From Dyadobacter beijingensis DSM 21582 (GTDB lineage: Bacteria; Bacteroidota; Bacteroidia; Cytophagales; Spirosomataceae), in the NCBI RefSeq assembly GCF_000382205.1, contig NZ_KB907787.1:473176-537175 (forward strand): a DNA stretch of 64,000 nt, written 5' to 3'. Position 1 is the first letter of the stretch; the number at the start of each line of letters is the position of its first letter. A program made the translations under genes and the position numbers. Positions 52,822 to 61,591 of this stretch are shown here, one piece after another. The notes beneath the pieces are model-generated. The model was not told where the DNA came from. It ran no database searches and saw nothing but the letters and a program-made list of their open reading frames with translations.

Positions 52822-53897
52822 ATACTTTGGAAAACATACAGACGCTGTCCGCCGAGGCCATCGCATTGCTCAAAAACCTGATTGAAACGCCTTCATTCAG
52901 CAAGGAAGAGGAAAATACAGCCAGGCTGATCGCTGACTTTTTCACGGGAAAGAACATTCCTTTTCATACTAAAAAGAACAATCTCTGGGCTTACAACAAG
53001 CATTTCGACGCGAGTAAGCCTACCATGCTGCTCAATTCGCATCATGACACGGTGAAGCCGAACAAATCCTGGACGCTCGATCCCTTCAAAGCCATCGAGC
53101 AGGATGGGAAGCTGTACGGCCTGGGCAGTAATGATGCCGGCGGATGCCTGGTGTCGCTGATTGCCACATTCTGCCATTTCTACGAAAGAGAGGATTTGAC
53201 CTATAATGTTGCCATCGCTACGACGGCCGAGGAAGAAATTTCCGGTAAAGAAGGTTTGGAAATCGTCGCGCCTGAGCTTCCGGAAATTGCATTTGCCATT
53301 GTTGGCGAGCCTACCGAAATGCATTTGGCGGTAGCCGAAAAAGGACTGCTGGTGCTGGATTGCACGGCGAAAGGCATTTCCGGCCACGCAGCGCGCGAGG
53401 AAGGCGACAATGCGATTTACAAAGCATTGAAAGACATTCAGTGGATCACCGAATATAAGTTTCCCAAAGTATCCCCGACGCTCGGCCCGATCAAAATGTC
53501 GGTGACGATCATCAATGCCGGCACCCAGCATAATGTGGTACCAGATGTGTGTACTTTCACGATCGACGTGCGGGTGACAGAACAATACACTTTGGAAGAA
53601 GTAATCGCGGAAATCAAAGCGAATATTCAATCCGAAGTAACGCCGCGTTCGATCCGCCTGCGGCCATCGAGCATTCCGATGGATCATCCGATCGTCGTGG
53701 AAGGCTTGAAATTGGGGCGGAATGCATATGGTTCACCGACTACCTCGGACCAGGCATTGCTGGATTGTCCGTCTTTGAAAATGGGCCCGGGCCATTCCGC
53801 ACGCTCGCATAGTGCCGATGAATTCATTTACCTGCACGAAATCGAAGAGGGCATTGCCCAGTATATTAAGATGGTAGAGGGCGTGGTGACCCGATAA
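52815..53897 (+). CDS. argE: M20-family acylornithine deacylase (ArgE type)
   Basis: A 360-aa zinc peptidase-fold hydrolase. NSHHDTVKPNKSW gives the first metal His and Asp, GLGSNDAGGCL the bridging Asp, ATTAEEEISGKEG the catalytic and metal Glu pair, and GPGHSARSHSADEF the last metal His. From its place after proA, and the carbamoyl-ornithine route implied by ArgF', the substrate is probably N-acylcitrulline or N-acylornithine. A general M20 amidohydrolase cannot be excluded. Confidence 0.87.
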   Translation: MVNTLENIQTLSAEAIALLKNLIETPSFSKEEENTARLIADFFTGKNIPFHTKKNNLWAYNKHFDASKPTMLLNSHHDTVKPNKSWTLDPFKAIEQDGKLYGLGSNDAGGCLVSLIATFCHFYEREDLTYNVAIATTAEEEISGKEGLEIVAPELPEIAFAIVGEPTEMHLAVAEKGLLVLDCTAKGISGHAAREEGDNAIYKALKDIQWITEYKFPKVSPTLGPIKMSVTIINAGTQHNVVPDVCTFTIDVRVTEQYTLEEVIAEIKANIQSEVTPRSIRLRPSSIPMDHPIVVEGLKLGRNAYGSPTTSDQALLDCPSLKMGPGHSARSHSADEFIYLHEIEEGIAQYIKMVEGVVTR

Positions 53898-53936
53898 TTT
53901 GCTATACTTGCCAAAGCGAACTAACCGTGTTTTGGC

Positions 53937-54764
53937 ATGCGATTCTACACCGAAGAAGATATCCAGGCTTTCGACACTGTCCGGTTTTTGCATATTAAAA
54001 CTGCAAAGGCCGGACATCTTTTTACCATCACACTGGCGCGGCCGGAGAAGAGGAATGCATTCACGCCGACAATGGCGGAGGAAATCACTTATGCATTGGC
54101 CTATGCACATTATCAAACGGATATTCGTTGCGTGATTTTGAAGGCCGAAGGACCGGTGTTTTGTGCCGGGGCGGATTTGAATGCATTTCATGATCCTTCT
54201 GCGAATACTGTGAATGAGTTATTGCCACGAATACACGAAGAGGCACGAATGGGGGATGCGTTTATTGAATTACTCAAACCCTGCATTGCCCAGGTGGAAG
54301 GGCCGGTACTTGCCGGAGGATTTCTGATGATATGTGGTTGCACATTTGTGTTCAGTGTTCCAGAGGCCACTTTCAGTTTGCCGGAGGTTAAACGAGGAAT
54401 CTGGCCGATGCAGGTAATGGCATCGCTGGCGCGGATTGTACCTCAACGGAAGATTCTTGAAATGTCGATCACCGGCAAGCCTTATTCAGCTACGGAAGCG
54501 GTGGAGATGGGGCTGGTAACGCATTTGGCAGACAAGGAAGTGATTGAGGTGCAGGTTAATGCATTGGCCTCACTAATTTGCAACAGTGCTCCGTTAGCTA
54601 TCCAATCGGGAATGCGAAGTTTGCAGGAATTGAAGCATATCCCTCAAAATGAGCAACATACCTTCCTGAAAAGCGAGCTTGATAAACTTCTGCAAACAGC
54701 AGATGCCAAAGAAGGAGCATTGGCCTTCAAAGAAAAGCGGGAAGCAGTCTGGAAAGGAAAGTAG
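53937..54764 (+). CDS. enoyl-CoA hydratase/isomerase family protein
   Basis: A 275-aa crotonase-fold protein. LARPEKRNAFTPTMAEEI and GPVFCAGADLNAF form the first oxyanion-hole block, and EGPVLAGGFLMICGCTF the second. The Glu expected after the Gly run (Glu144 of crotonase) is replaced by hydrophobic residues, while the second acid is kept in FSLPEVKRGI. One catalytic acid suggests an isomerase or other crotonase-family reaction in place of classical hydration. It lies 39 bases after the deacylase gene. Confidence 0.87.
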   Translation: MRFYTEEDIQAFDTVRFLHIKTAKAGHLFTITLARPEKRNAFTPTMAEEITYALAYAHYQTDIRCVILKAEGPVFCAGADLNAFHDPSANTVNELLPRIHEEARMGDAFIELLKPCIAQVEGPVLAGGFLMICGCTFVFSVPEATFSLPEVKRGIWPMQVMASLARIVPQRKILEMSITGKPYSATEAVEMGLVTHLADKEVIEVQVNALASLICNSAPLAIQSGMRSLQELKHIPQNEQHTFLKSELDKLLQTADAKEGALAFKEKREAVWKGK

Positions 54765-54808
54765 CTAATAATCGGCGATCAGCCGTCGGCGGTCGGGGCC
54801 GTCAGGCC

Positions 54809-56371
54809 CTAATTCGTCGGCACAATCTCAATTTCCTCCCCATACCGGTTATGGAACTTGAAATCCACTACGCCTAACGATGAATCTTTGATCAGTTTCA
54901 CCCAGGTTTTGTAATGGAAGAACCATTTCACCTGCTCGGAAATCAACCCTTTCGTGAAATAAGAATGCAGGAACGGGTGGAGCGAAATCGTAATGCCGCG
55001 CTCGTTCTGCTTGGTGAGAATGTAATCGAGGTTGTTGGCGATCACATCGGATACGAGGATACTCGCCTGGATTGTGCCGGTACCGCCGCAGGTAGGGCAG
55101 GTTTCGCGGGTGACGATATTCATTTCCGGCCTTACGCGCTGACGTGTGATTTGCAGCAGACCGAATTTGGATAGTGGCAATACGGTGTATTTCGAACGGT
55201 CGCCCTTCATTTCATCGCGCATGACGTCGAACAGCGTGCGCTTGTTCTCTGCCTTTTTCATGTCGATAAAATCTACGACGATGATACCGCCCATATCGCG
55301 CAGCCGCAGCTGGCGGGCAATTTCTTTTGCCGCTTCGAGGTTGACGCTCAATGCAGTAGCTTCCTGGTCCTCTTCCGAATTGGATTTGTTACCGCTGTTG
55401 ACGTCGATCACGTGCAACGCTTCCGTATGTTCGATGATCAGGTAGCCGCCATTAGGCAAACTTACCGAGCGGCCGAATAGCGACTTGATTTGTTTTTCCA
55501 GACCGAATTGCTCGAACAGCTTGTTTTTGCCATTGTGCAGGCGGAGAATGTTCTCTTTTTCCGGCGCAATGTTGTGAATATAAGCCTTGATATCGTCATA
55601 AACCTCCTTCGAATCCACGGTAATGCTGTCGAACGACTCGTTCAACATGTCGCGGATAATGGAAGATGCTCGGTTCATTTCACCGATAACGCGGTCACGG
55701 GGCTTGGCGTCTTTCAATGCCTTGATACCGTTCTCCCATTTGTCGAGGCAATCCTGCAAATCCTTGTTGAGCTCTTCCACATCCTTGCCCATTGCCACGG
55801 TACGGATGATCACCCCGAAGTTCTGAGGTTTAATGGAAGACATCAGGCGCTGCAAGCGGTTGCGCTCCTGCTTGTCGGTGATTTTTTTGGAAAGGTTAAC
55901 CGAATTGGAGAATGGTACTAATACAATGTACCGGCCGGCGATTGAGATATCGCAGGATAGTCGCGGGCCTTTTGTAGAAATAGGCTCCTTGACAATCTGA
56001 ACGAGGATCGGCTGATTTTTGGAAAGGACCTTATCGATTTTACCAAGCTTTTCGATTTCCGGCTCCATCTTGAAGTTTTTCAAGTTGCCGGAATGCGCGC
56101 GCTTGGCGATGACGTCCTTGGTGAGCTTGTTCAGCGAGTTGATATTGGGCCCCAGATCGAGGTAATGCAGGAATGCATCTTTTTCAAAACCAACGTCTAC
56201 AAAGGCAGCATTGAGCCCTGCCACCAGCTTCCGCACTGTACCGAGGTATATATCGCCTACGGTAAAGCTCTGGTCCGGTGTTTCTACGTGATATTCTAAA
56301 AGACGTTTATCCTGCAAAAGGGCTATACGCTCTCCCTTTTGAGTAGAATTGATTAGTAATTCGTTACTCAA
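54809..56371 (-). CDS. rng: ribonuclease G/E family protein
   Basis: A 520-aa endoribonuclease for rRNA processing and mRNA decay. The S1 RNA-binding domain is at about 37-120 (GDIYLGTVRKLVAGLNAAFV), the DNase I-like catalytic part has HVIDVNSG and IIVVDFIDM with the metal-binding Asp residues, and the zinc-link is ETCPTCGGTG. It lacks the long C-terminal scaffold of RNase E. It lies downstream of a small basic ribosomal-type protein gene and a TPR gene on the same strand. Confidence 0.95.
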   Translation of the reverse strand: MSNELLINSTQKGERIALLQDKRLLEYHVETPDQSFTVGDIYLGTVRKLVAGLNAAFVDVGFEKDAFLHYLDLGPNINSLNKLTKDVIAKRAHSGNLKNFKMEPEIEKLGKIDKVLSKNQPILVQIVKEPISTKGPRLSCDISIAGRYIVLVPFSNSVNLSKKITDKQERNRLQRLMSSIKPQNFGVIIRTVAMGKDVEELNKDLQDCLDKWENGIKALKDAKPRDRVIGEMNRASSIIRDMLNESFDSITVDSKEVYDDIKAYIHNIAPEKENILRLHNGKNKLFEQFGLEKQIKSLFGRSVSLPNGGYLIIEHTEALHVIDVNSGNKSNSEEDQEATALSVNLEAAKEIARQLRLRDMGGIIVVDFIDMKKAENKRTLFDVMRDEMKGDRSKYTVLPLSKFGLLQITRQRVRPEMNIVTRETCPTCGGTGTIQASILVSDVIANNLDYILTKQNERGITISLHPFLHSYFTKGLISEQVKWFFHYKTWVKLIKDSSLGVVDFKFHNRYGEEIEIVPTN

Positions 56372-56459
56372 TGTTCAACCAACTGAATGGCTCGATAATG
56401 TTGATACTTAACTCCCCGCATATCAGACTGTTAGCGGGATACAAACGTGGGGAATAACG

Positions 56460-56491
56460 ATGACCGGATCTTAATGTTAAAACCCGGTCAT
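56460..56491 (-). promoter_or_regulatory. inverted repeat in the rng leader
   Basis: An 8-base perfect inverted repeat, ATGACCGG at 56460-56467 and its complement at 56484-56491, lies between the small basic gene and the rng start. There is no T-run on the minus strand, so it may be an RNA-processing or feedback site and not a terminator. Confidence 0.4.
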
Positions 56492-56497
56492 AGCCAA

Positions 56498-56587
56498 TTA
56501 TTTCTTCTTATGTCTGTTTTTTCTGAGTCTTTTCTTTCTCTTGTGAGTGGAGATCTTATGTCTTTTTCTCTTTTTTCCGCAAGGCAT
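56498..56587 (-). CDS. small basic ribosomal-type protein (AURKAIP1/COX24-like)
   Basis: A gene of only 29 codons plus stop, with ATG at 56585-56587 and TAA at 56498-56500. The product begins MPCGKKRKRHKISTHKRKKR and ends RLRKNRHKKK. More than half the residues are Lys, Arg or His. It resembles the very small basic proteins annotated AURKAIP1/COX24 (mitochondrial mS38 relatives; bS22 in actinobacteria), which sit in the small ribosomal subunit. It lies between the TPR gene and rng in the same orientation, and linkage to an rRNA-processing nuclease fits a ribosomal role. Confidence 0.82.
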   Translation of the reverse strand: MPCGKKRKRHKISTHKRKKRLRKNRHKKK

Positions 56588-56638
56588 GATTATGTCGTTT
56601 TATAAAATAAGTAATGTATTTCCTTCACGATCTGATGA

Positions 56639-57493
56639 TCAGTTTTTCAGACGGCCTTCCAATTCGCCAATGGCTTGCTGGATCACCGGGTCTTTCTCCT
56701 CTTTTTTAACCTCCGACAGAACTTTGCTTGCTTGTTCCTTGTCACCCAATTCCACCAGCGAAAGGCCAAGATAGAACTTAGCTTTCGTATTTGCAGGATT
56801 GTTGGTTAAAATCTGTCTGAACCTGTCAGCAGCTTTCGAATATTGGTTAGATCTCATGGACAGGATACCCAGATTGAACAACGCCAATTCGTTGGTAGGG
56901 TCCGCGTCGATCACCTCTCGCAGCATCAGAATTCCCTGCATCGGGTTTTCCGTGTTTACGTAAGTCATCGCCATGTTGGCTTTGGCAGTCAACAGTCCAG
57001 GATTCTGGTCAATTGCTTTTTGGTAATATTCGCGGGTTTTGGACCCGAGGTTTTTGGCTTTTTGCTCATCCACCGCGAAACCGTAAGCCTCATAGTAACG
57101 GTCGCCCGCTCTCATCAGGTTTTCTACGGCCGGGTTGAGCAGGGCTACTTTTTCGGCGTAGAATGCAGCGCTGTCAAACTTCTGAAGCTTTGCAAACTCG
57201 TCCGACAGCTTAACGCCCGCCACTGCCTTGTCCTTATCACCCGCCTGATTGAAGCCGCTTCTCAGCTGATCCACAATTTTCTGTTGATCCGGGGACAAAG
57301 CGGCTCCATCATGCGATTTGGAAGAGGATTCAGCTGCATCGGCTGGTGCCGTTGCGTTTGCCGCAGCTGCCGACTGGCTCCTCTCCTTGTCCACATCCTT
57401 GCCCTTGTTGTTGACAACTACCTTGGGAAGGCTGAACAACGTTCCCACAAGTGCCACAGCAAGCACACAAGAAAGGAGAATGGACTTTTTCAT
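56639..57493 (-). CDS. tetratricopeptide-repeat membrane-anchored protein
   Basis: A 284-aa protein with an N-terminal hydrophobic segment (about 5-22) acting as signal or anchor, an Ala/Ser-rich linker (about 35-65), and TPR-type helices at about 75-280. NELALFNLGILSMRSNQYSKA is a clear TPR, followed by AKFYLGLSLVELGDKEQA. It lies 30 bases after the HU gene and 51 bases before the small basic gene. The order HU-TPR-small protein-rng is familiar in Bacteroidota. The role is unknown. Confidence 0.85.
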   Translation of the reverse strand: MKKSILLSCVLAVALVGTLFSLPKVVVNNKGKDVDKERSQSAAAANATAPADAAESSSKSHDGAALSPDQQKIVDQLRSGFNQAGDKDKAVAGVKLSDEFAKLQKFDSAAFYAEKVALLNPAVENLMRAGDRYYEAYGFAVDEQKAKNLGSKTREYYQKAIDQNPGLLTAKANMAMTYVNTENPMQGILMLREVIDADPTNELALFNLGILSMRSNQYSKAADRFRQILTNNPANTKAKFYLGLSLVELGDKEQASKVLSEVKKEEKDPVIQQAIGELEGRLKN

Positions 57494-57523
57494 ACTCTTA
57501 TAACCTAACCTTGTTCAGGTAAA

Positions 57524-57829
57524 TTACTTTTCAGCGACTGCTTTCAGTTTGTCACTTTCCTTTACCTGCTCAACAAAAACTTTTGCAGGCTTGAAGCTTG
57601 GTACAAAGTGCTCGTCAATAATCATGGAAGTTCCCTTTGAAATATTGCGGGCAACCTTGCGTGCACGTTTTTTGTTGATGAAACTACCGAAACCTCTAAC
57701 ATAAAGGTTCTCACCATCAGAAAGTGAGTCCTTTACCACGGTAAAAAACGATTCTAGCGTTTGCTGAACGTCGCCCTTGTCTACGCCTGTTTTCTCAGAA
57801 ATCTGTGCGATTACGTCTGCCTTAGTCAC
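57524..57829 (-). CDS. HU-family DNA-binding protein
   Basis: A 101-aa nucleoid protein of the HU/IHF family. TKADVIAQISEKTGVDK forms the dimerisation helices, and GFGSFINKKRARKVARNI leads into the DNA-binding arms. The arm tip reads SKGTSMIIDEHFVPSFKPAK, where the usual RNPxT proline motif is altered, as in several Bacteroidota HU proteins. Start is GTG. It is divergent from mutY. Confidence 0.95.
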   Translation of the reverse strand: MTKADVIAQISEKTGVDKGDVQQTLESFFTVVKDSLSDGENLYVRGFGSFINKKRARKVARNISKGTSMIIDEHFVPSFKPAKVFVEQVKESDKLKAVAEK

Positions 57830-57895
57830 TTTGATTGTTTACTTTAAGTGGATATTATTTCATTAATTTACTTACTCCTGTAAATTTTGGGAACA

Positions 57896-57903
57896 CAAAG
57901 GTA
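57896..57903 (-). promoter_or_regulatory. candidate -7 promoter element of the HU-TPR-rng run
   Basis: The minus strand reads TACCTTTG, an exact TAnnTTTG match, 67 bases upstream of the HU start in an AT-rich divergent region. No clear -33 TTTG. Confidence 0.45.
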
Positions 57904-57967
57904 CGGTAATTTTAATAAAACTTAAAAGGATGATCACTTCCTTTTTTATATAATTCACTAAAAAACA

Positions 57968-59071
57968 GTGCATATAAGTGAAAATAATCTCATACCGGAC
58001 GATTTTGAGGTGATTGATTTTAACAGAAGACTCAAATCGTGGTATCTCGAAAACCACCGCCCTTTACCCTGGCGCGAAACCAAAGATCCGTATAAAATTT
58101 GGTTGTCGGAGGTGATTCTCCAGCAGACGCGTGTAGCCCAGGGGTTACCTTATTACGAGCGATTTACCGAACAATATCCGACGGTGTTCGACCTGGCTGC
58201 GGCCGACGAGCGCGACGTGCTGCGGCTATGGCAGGGGTTGGGGTATTATTCCCGGGCCCGCAACATGCATTTCACGGCAAGGCAGGTGGTTGACGAATAC
58301 AAAGGGAATTTCCCCCAAAGCGCGGAAAAGCTTTTGAAACTGAAAGGCCTTGGCCAGTATACCGCGGCGGCCATTGCTGCATTCGCGTTCGACGAGGCGG
58401 TGCCGGCGATCGACGGGAATGTGTACCGTGTGATGTCACGGATTTTCGGCATTCAATCCGATATGCTGAGCAATGAGGGGAAAAAGGAGTTCGCGGCATT
58501 GGCGAGGCAGTTGGTGTCGAAGGAAGATCCTGCTACTTATAATCAGGCCATGATCGAGTTCGGGGCGCTGCAGTGCGTGCCGGCCTCGCCGAATTGTACG
58601 GTGTGCATTTTCGGCGATGAATGCTATGCCAATGCGCACCAAATGCAGGGTCAGTTGCCGGTAAAAATCAAGAAACTGACCGTGAAACAGCGGTTTTTGA
58701 ACTACTTTATCATCAAACAAGACGATAAGCTCGCTATGCACGAACGCCGCGGACGTGATATCTGGACGGGCCTTTACGACTTCTTTTTAATAGAGTCCAA
58801 CGCTCCCGCCTCAGCACCTGACGACCTCGCCATCACCGACCCTGTTTTTCAAAATCTGCTCGCAAAAAGCCGTCTCACCGAAGTCCTTAAGCTGTATTCC
58901 CATATTCTCACGCACCAACGGCTGCAAGTGCGTTTCTGGTGGCTCGAAATTCCGGAAACCGAAAGGATAGATTTGCCCCCGGGAATGGCTTTTTACAGTC
59001 ATGAGGAAGTCGAAGTGCTCCCGAAACCGATCCTGATCGACACGATCCTGCGCGAAGAGGGCTACCTGTAA
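57968..59071 (+). CDS. mutY: A/G-specific adenine glycosylase
   Basis: A 367-aa base-excision enzyme that removes adenine mispaired with 8-oxoguanine. The helix-hairpin-helix domain has LSEVILQQTRVAQG with the catalytic Glu, KGLGQYTAAAIAAFAF, and PAIDGNVYRV with the catalytic Asp. The 4Fe-4S cysteines follow the C-x6-C-x2-C-x5-C pattern in QCVPASPNCTVCIFGDEC. A NUDIX-like C-terminal domain for 8-oxoG recognition covers about 235-365. Translation appears to start at GTG 57968; GTG 58010 is an alternative. Confidence 0.95.
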   Translation: MHISENNLIPDDFEVIDFNRRLKSWYLENHRPLPWRETKDPYKIWLSEVILQQTRVAQGLPYYERFTEQYPTVFDLAAADERDVLRLWQGLGYYSRARNMHFTARQVVDEYKGNFPQSAEKLLKLKGLGQYTAAAIAAFAFDEAVPAIDGNVYRVMSRIFGIQSDMLSNEGKKEFAALARQLVSKEDPATYNQAMIEFGALQCVPASPNCTVCIFGDECYANAHQMQGQLPVKIKKLTVKQRFLNYFIIKQDDKLAMHERRGRDIWTGLYDFFLIESNAPASAPDDLAITDPVFQNLLAKSRLTEVLKLYSHILTHQRLQVRFWWLEIPETERIDLPPGMAFYSHEEVEVLPKPILIDTILREEGYL

Positions 59072-59170
59072 CCGCTGGATCATTCTGATAACTCCCCAGG
59101 ATCATCGGTGTGGTGTTTCGGATTCGATTGTGTTTTAACTCATATATTTTTGTACAAAACACTTAGCGCT

Positions 59171-60028
59171 ATGGGAAGTTTCAGTTTGAATGCGAGCCAG
59201 GTTGCGGATTACAACCGCGACGGCTATCTGGTGGTAAAGGCCCTGTTTTCTGCGGAGGAAGTGGAAAAGCTATATCATACCGCACTGGAAAATTCGATCA
59301 TGCAGAAGAATGCGATGGATCTGAATGACCAGTCGGGAAAGAAAACGAAGCTGTCGCTATGGTTTACGCCGGGCGACGATGTGTTCGGCTACCTGATCCG
59401 CAGTGAGCGGATGGTCAATTCGGTATGGCAGCTCTTGCAGCATGACAGCCAGGTTTGCCATTTTCATACCAAACTTATGCAGAAGGAGCCGAAGGTAGGC
59501 GGGGCGTGGGAATGGCACCAGGACTATGGGTATTGGTATAAAAATCAATTCATTTTCCCGGACCAGCTCATGAGCGTGATGATTGCATTGACACCCGCTA
59601 ATAAAGAAAACGGCTGCTTGCAGGTGATTAGGGGATCGCACAAGATGGGCCGGGTCAACCACGGCTTCGCCGGTGAGCAGGTGGGCGCGGACATGGAAAT
59701 GGTCAACCATGCATTGAAAACGATGGACTTGGTTTACAGTGAATTAGAGCCGGGCGATGCATTGTTTTTCCACAGCAACCTCATGCACCGCTCCGAAGCG
59801 AACCTGTCGGATCATCCGCGCTGGTCGCTGATTTCCTGCTATAATTCGCAGTCCAACATTGCCTATGCCGAAACTTCGAACTCGTGGCGCGTGCCCGTGG
59901 CGACGGTGCCCGACAATGCGCTGCTGGAATGGAATGCCGAGTCATTTGAGAACGCGGATTTTCTCAAAAAGGAGGATGATCCGGCGCTGAAATCGACTGG
60001 TTGGGAGAATGAAGTAAAAACATCTTGA
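59171..60028 (+). CDS. phytanoyl-CoA dioxygenase family protein
   Basis: A 285-aa Fe(II)/2-oxoglutarate-dependent oxygenase. The metal site is HQDYGYW (His and Asp) and the distal His in HSNLMHRSEAN, with a 2-oxoglutarate Arg in SDHPRWSLI. PDQLMSVMIALTPANKENGC is typical. The substrate is unknown. It lies between mutY and a Gfo/Idh/MocA gene, separated from the latter by a repeat array. The ATG at 59171 starts the conserved part. Confidence 0.9.
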   Translation: MGSFSLNASQVADYNRDGYLVVKALFSAEEVEKLYHTALENSIMQKNAMDLNDQSGKKTKLSLWFTPGDDVFGYLIRSERMVNSVWQLLQHDSQVCHFHTKLMQKEPKVGGAWEWHQDYGYWYKNQFIFPDQLMSVMIALTPANKENGCLQVIRGSHKMGRVNHGFAGEQVGADMEMVNHALKTMDLVYSELEPGDALFFHSNLMHRSEANLSDHPRWSLISCYNSQSNIAYAETSNSWRVPVATVPDNALLEWNAESFENADFLKKEDDPALKSTGWENEVKTS

Positions 60029-60035
60029 TCTTCAA

Positions 60036-60284
60036 TTTGTAGTCAGGAATTGTCAGGTGTGGTCAAGAGTTGTCAGGTGAAGTCGTTTGTTGAAAAACAA
60101 TTCCTGCCTACCAATGACTCTACCTGACTATCCTTAAAAATACGTGACCACACCTAACAAAACATGACTACTCTTGACAATACTTGACCACACCTGACTA
60201 CTCGTGACTACTCGTGACAACACTTGACCACACCTCACTACTCGTGACAACACTTGACCACACCTGACACTACCTGACTATCCC
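60036..60284. repeat. inverted array of 10-base repeats
   Basis: About 17 consecutive decamers of consensus TGACnACnCn run in exact 10-base register from 60115 to 60284. Examples are TGACTACTCG at 60195 and 60205, TGACAACACT at 60215 and 60245, and TGACCACACC at 60145, 60185, 60225 and 60255. Two weaker units precede them (60095-60114). Five units in inverted orientation fill 60036-60085 with GTCA every 10 bases, so the array can fold on itself. It has stop codons in all frames and no gene. It occupies nearly the whole 291-base gap between two genes. Confidence 0.93.
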
Positions 60285-60319
60285 CAAGTTGTTTCCAAAA
60301 CGTTAAATCGATTGTTGAT

Positions 60320-61525
60320 ATGCAGAAAATTGCAATGCTGGGCTCCGGCTTTATAGGCCGTTTTTATGCGGAATCCATCCACGGGCAGCGGGGGCGCGAC
60401 CGCGTGACGGCCATTTACGCGCGGCGGGAAGAGAGTGCCAAAAAGTTTGCCGACGACTACGGATGCGACTTCTGGTCATCGGATATGGAGGAGGTGATCG
60501 CTCATCCCGACGTAAATATGGTTTGCATTGCATTGCCCAACAATGTGCATGAAGAGGCGGTAATGCTTTGCGCCAAACATAAAAAGGCTGTTGTATCGAC
60601 CAAGCCCCTTGGACGTAATGGGGCAGAGGCATTGAGAATGCTGAAAGCGGTAGAGGAAGCAGGGATTTTTGCAGGTTACCTGGAAGATTTGTGCTACACG
60701 CCGAAGTTTTTGAAATCGCTGGAAAGCGTAAAAAACGGTTCGCTGGGCCGCATCATCTGGGCCAAATCACGCGAGGCACATCCGGGACCGCATAGCGAAT
60801 GGTTCTGGGACATCGAGCAGGCCGGCGGCGGCTGCATTCTCGATCTGGGATGCCATTGCATTGAAATATCACGGAATTTTATTGGCAAGGACATCAAGCC
60901 GGTCGAGGTAATGTGCTGGGCCGACACGCAGGTAAAGCCGATCGATGCCGAGGATCACGCCATTGCATTGGTCAAGTATGAAAATGGCGCTATCGGGCAG
61001 TTCGAGGTGAGCTGGACTTTCCGGGGCGGGATGGACCTGCGCGACGAGGTAATGGGTACCGAAGGCACGATCTGGATCAACAACTTTTTACGGACCGGTT
61101 TTGAAATGTTCACGACCGGCCAAAATCCGGACAGTGCCGGCGAGGATTATGTGGCCGAAAAGGCGGAGAGCAATACCGGCTGGTTATTTCCCGTGGGCGA
61201 CGAAGTGAATGATCTGGGCTATAACCACATGTTCACGGATATGTTCAATTCTGCTGAAAAGGGTAGTGCGCCAGCTGAGAGTTTTTACGACGGATATGTT
61301 GTGAATGCAGTAATCGATGCAGCCTATAAATCGGCGAAGACGAAGCTTTGGGAGAAAGTCGAACTGCCTGTATGGCGGGGGCGCGAGGGCGTGGAAAAAC
61401 CTTCCAACTATGTTTCGTACAATGAAACGCATTACCTGATCAAACAGGAGGTCACGCATGACGGCCGGAACAAGCTCATCCTGAAAGACAAGGCAACCGG
61501 CAAGATCACCGAACAGGACATTTAA
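60320..61525 (+). CDS. Gfo/Idh/MocA-family oxidoreductase
   Basis: A 401-aa cytoplasmic NAD(P)-dependent oxidoreductase, probably acting on a sugar or inositol-like compound. The Rossmann motif is MLGSGFIGRFYAES near the N-terminus, the family motif reads STKPLGRNGAEALRMLKA (KPL in place of EKP), and DLGCHCIEISRNFIG holds the conserved active-site His region. There is no signal peptide, unlike the homologue at 34307. It may work with the upstream dioxygenase in one catabolic route (inference from orientation only). Confidence 0.9.
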   Translation: MQKIAMLGSGFIGRFYAESIHGQRGRDRVTAIYARREESAKKFADDYGCDFWSSDMEEVIAHPDVNMVCIALPNNVHEEAVMLCAKHKKAVVSTKPLGRNGAEALRMLKAVEEAGIFAGYLEDLCYTPKFLKSLESVKNGSLGRIIWAKSREAHPGPHSEWFWDIEQAGGGCILDLGCHCIEISRNFIGKDIKPVEVMCWADTQVKPIDAEDHAIALVKYENGAIGQFEVSWTFRGGMDLRDEVMGTEGTIWINNFLRTGFEMFTTGQNPDSAGEDYVAEKAESNTGWLFPVGDEVNDLGYNHMFTDMFNSAEKGSAPAESFYDGYVVNAVIDAAYKSAKTKLWEKVELPVWRGREGVEKPSNYVSYNETHYLIKQEVTHDGRNKLILKDKATGKITEQDI

Positions 61526-61591
61526 GCGGCATTTTTCACGAATTTTGCCTATATTTAAAGTTGCAACAAACATTAACCACGTTAAAAAATC

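Noticed and set aside
60095..60284. CRISPR array
   Set aside because: The units are 10 bases and contiguous, without spacers, and no cas genes are near.
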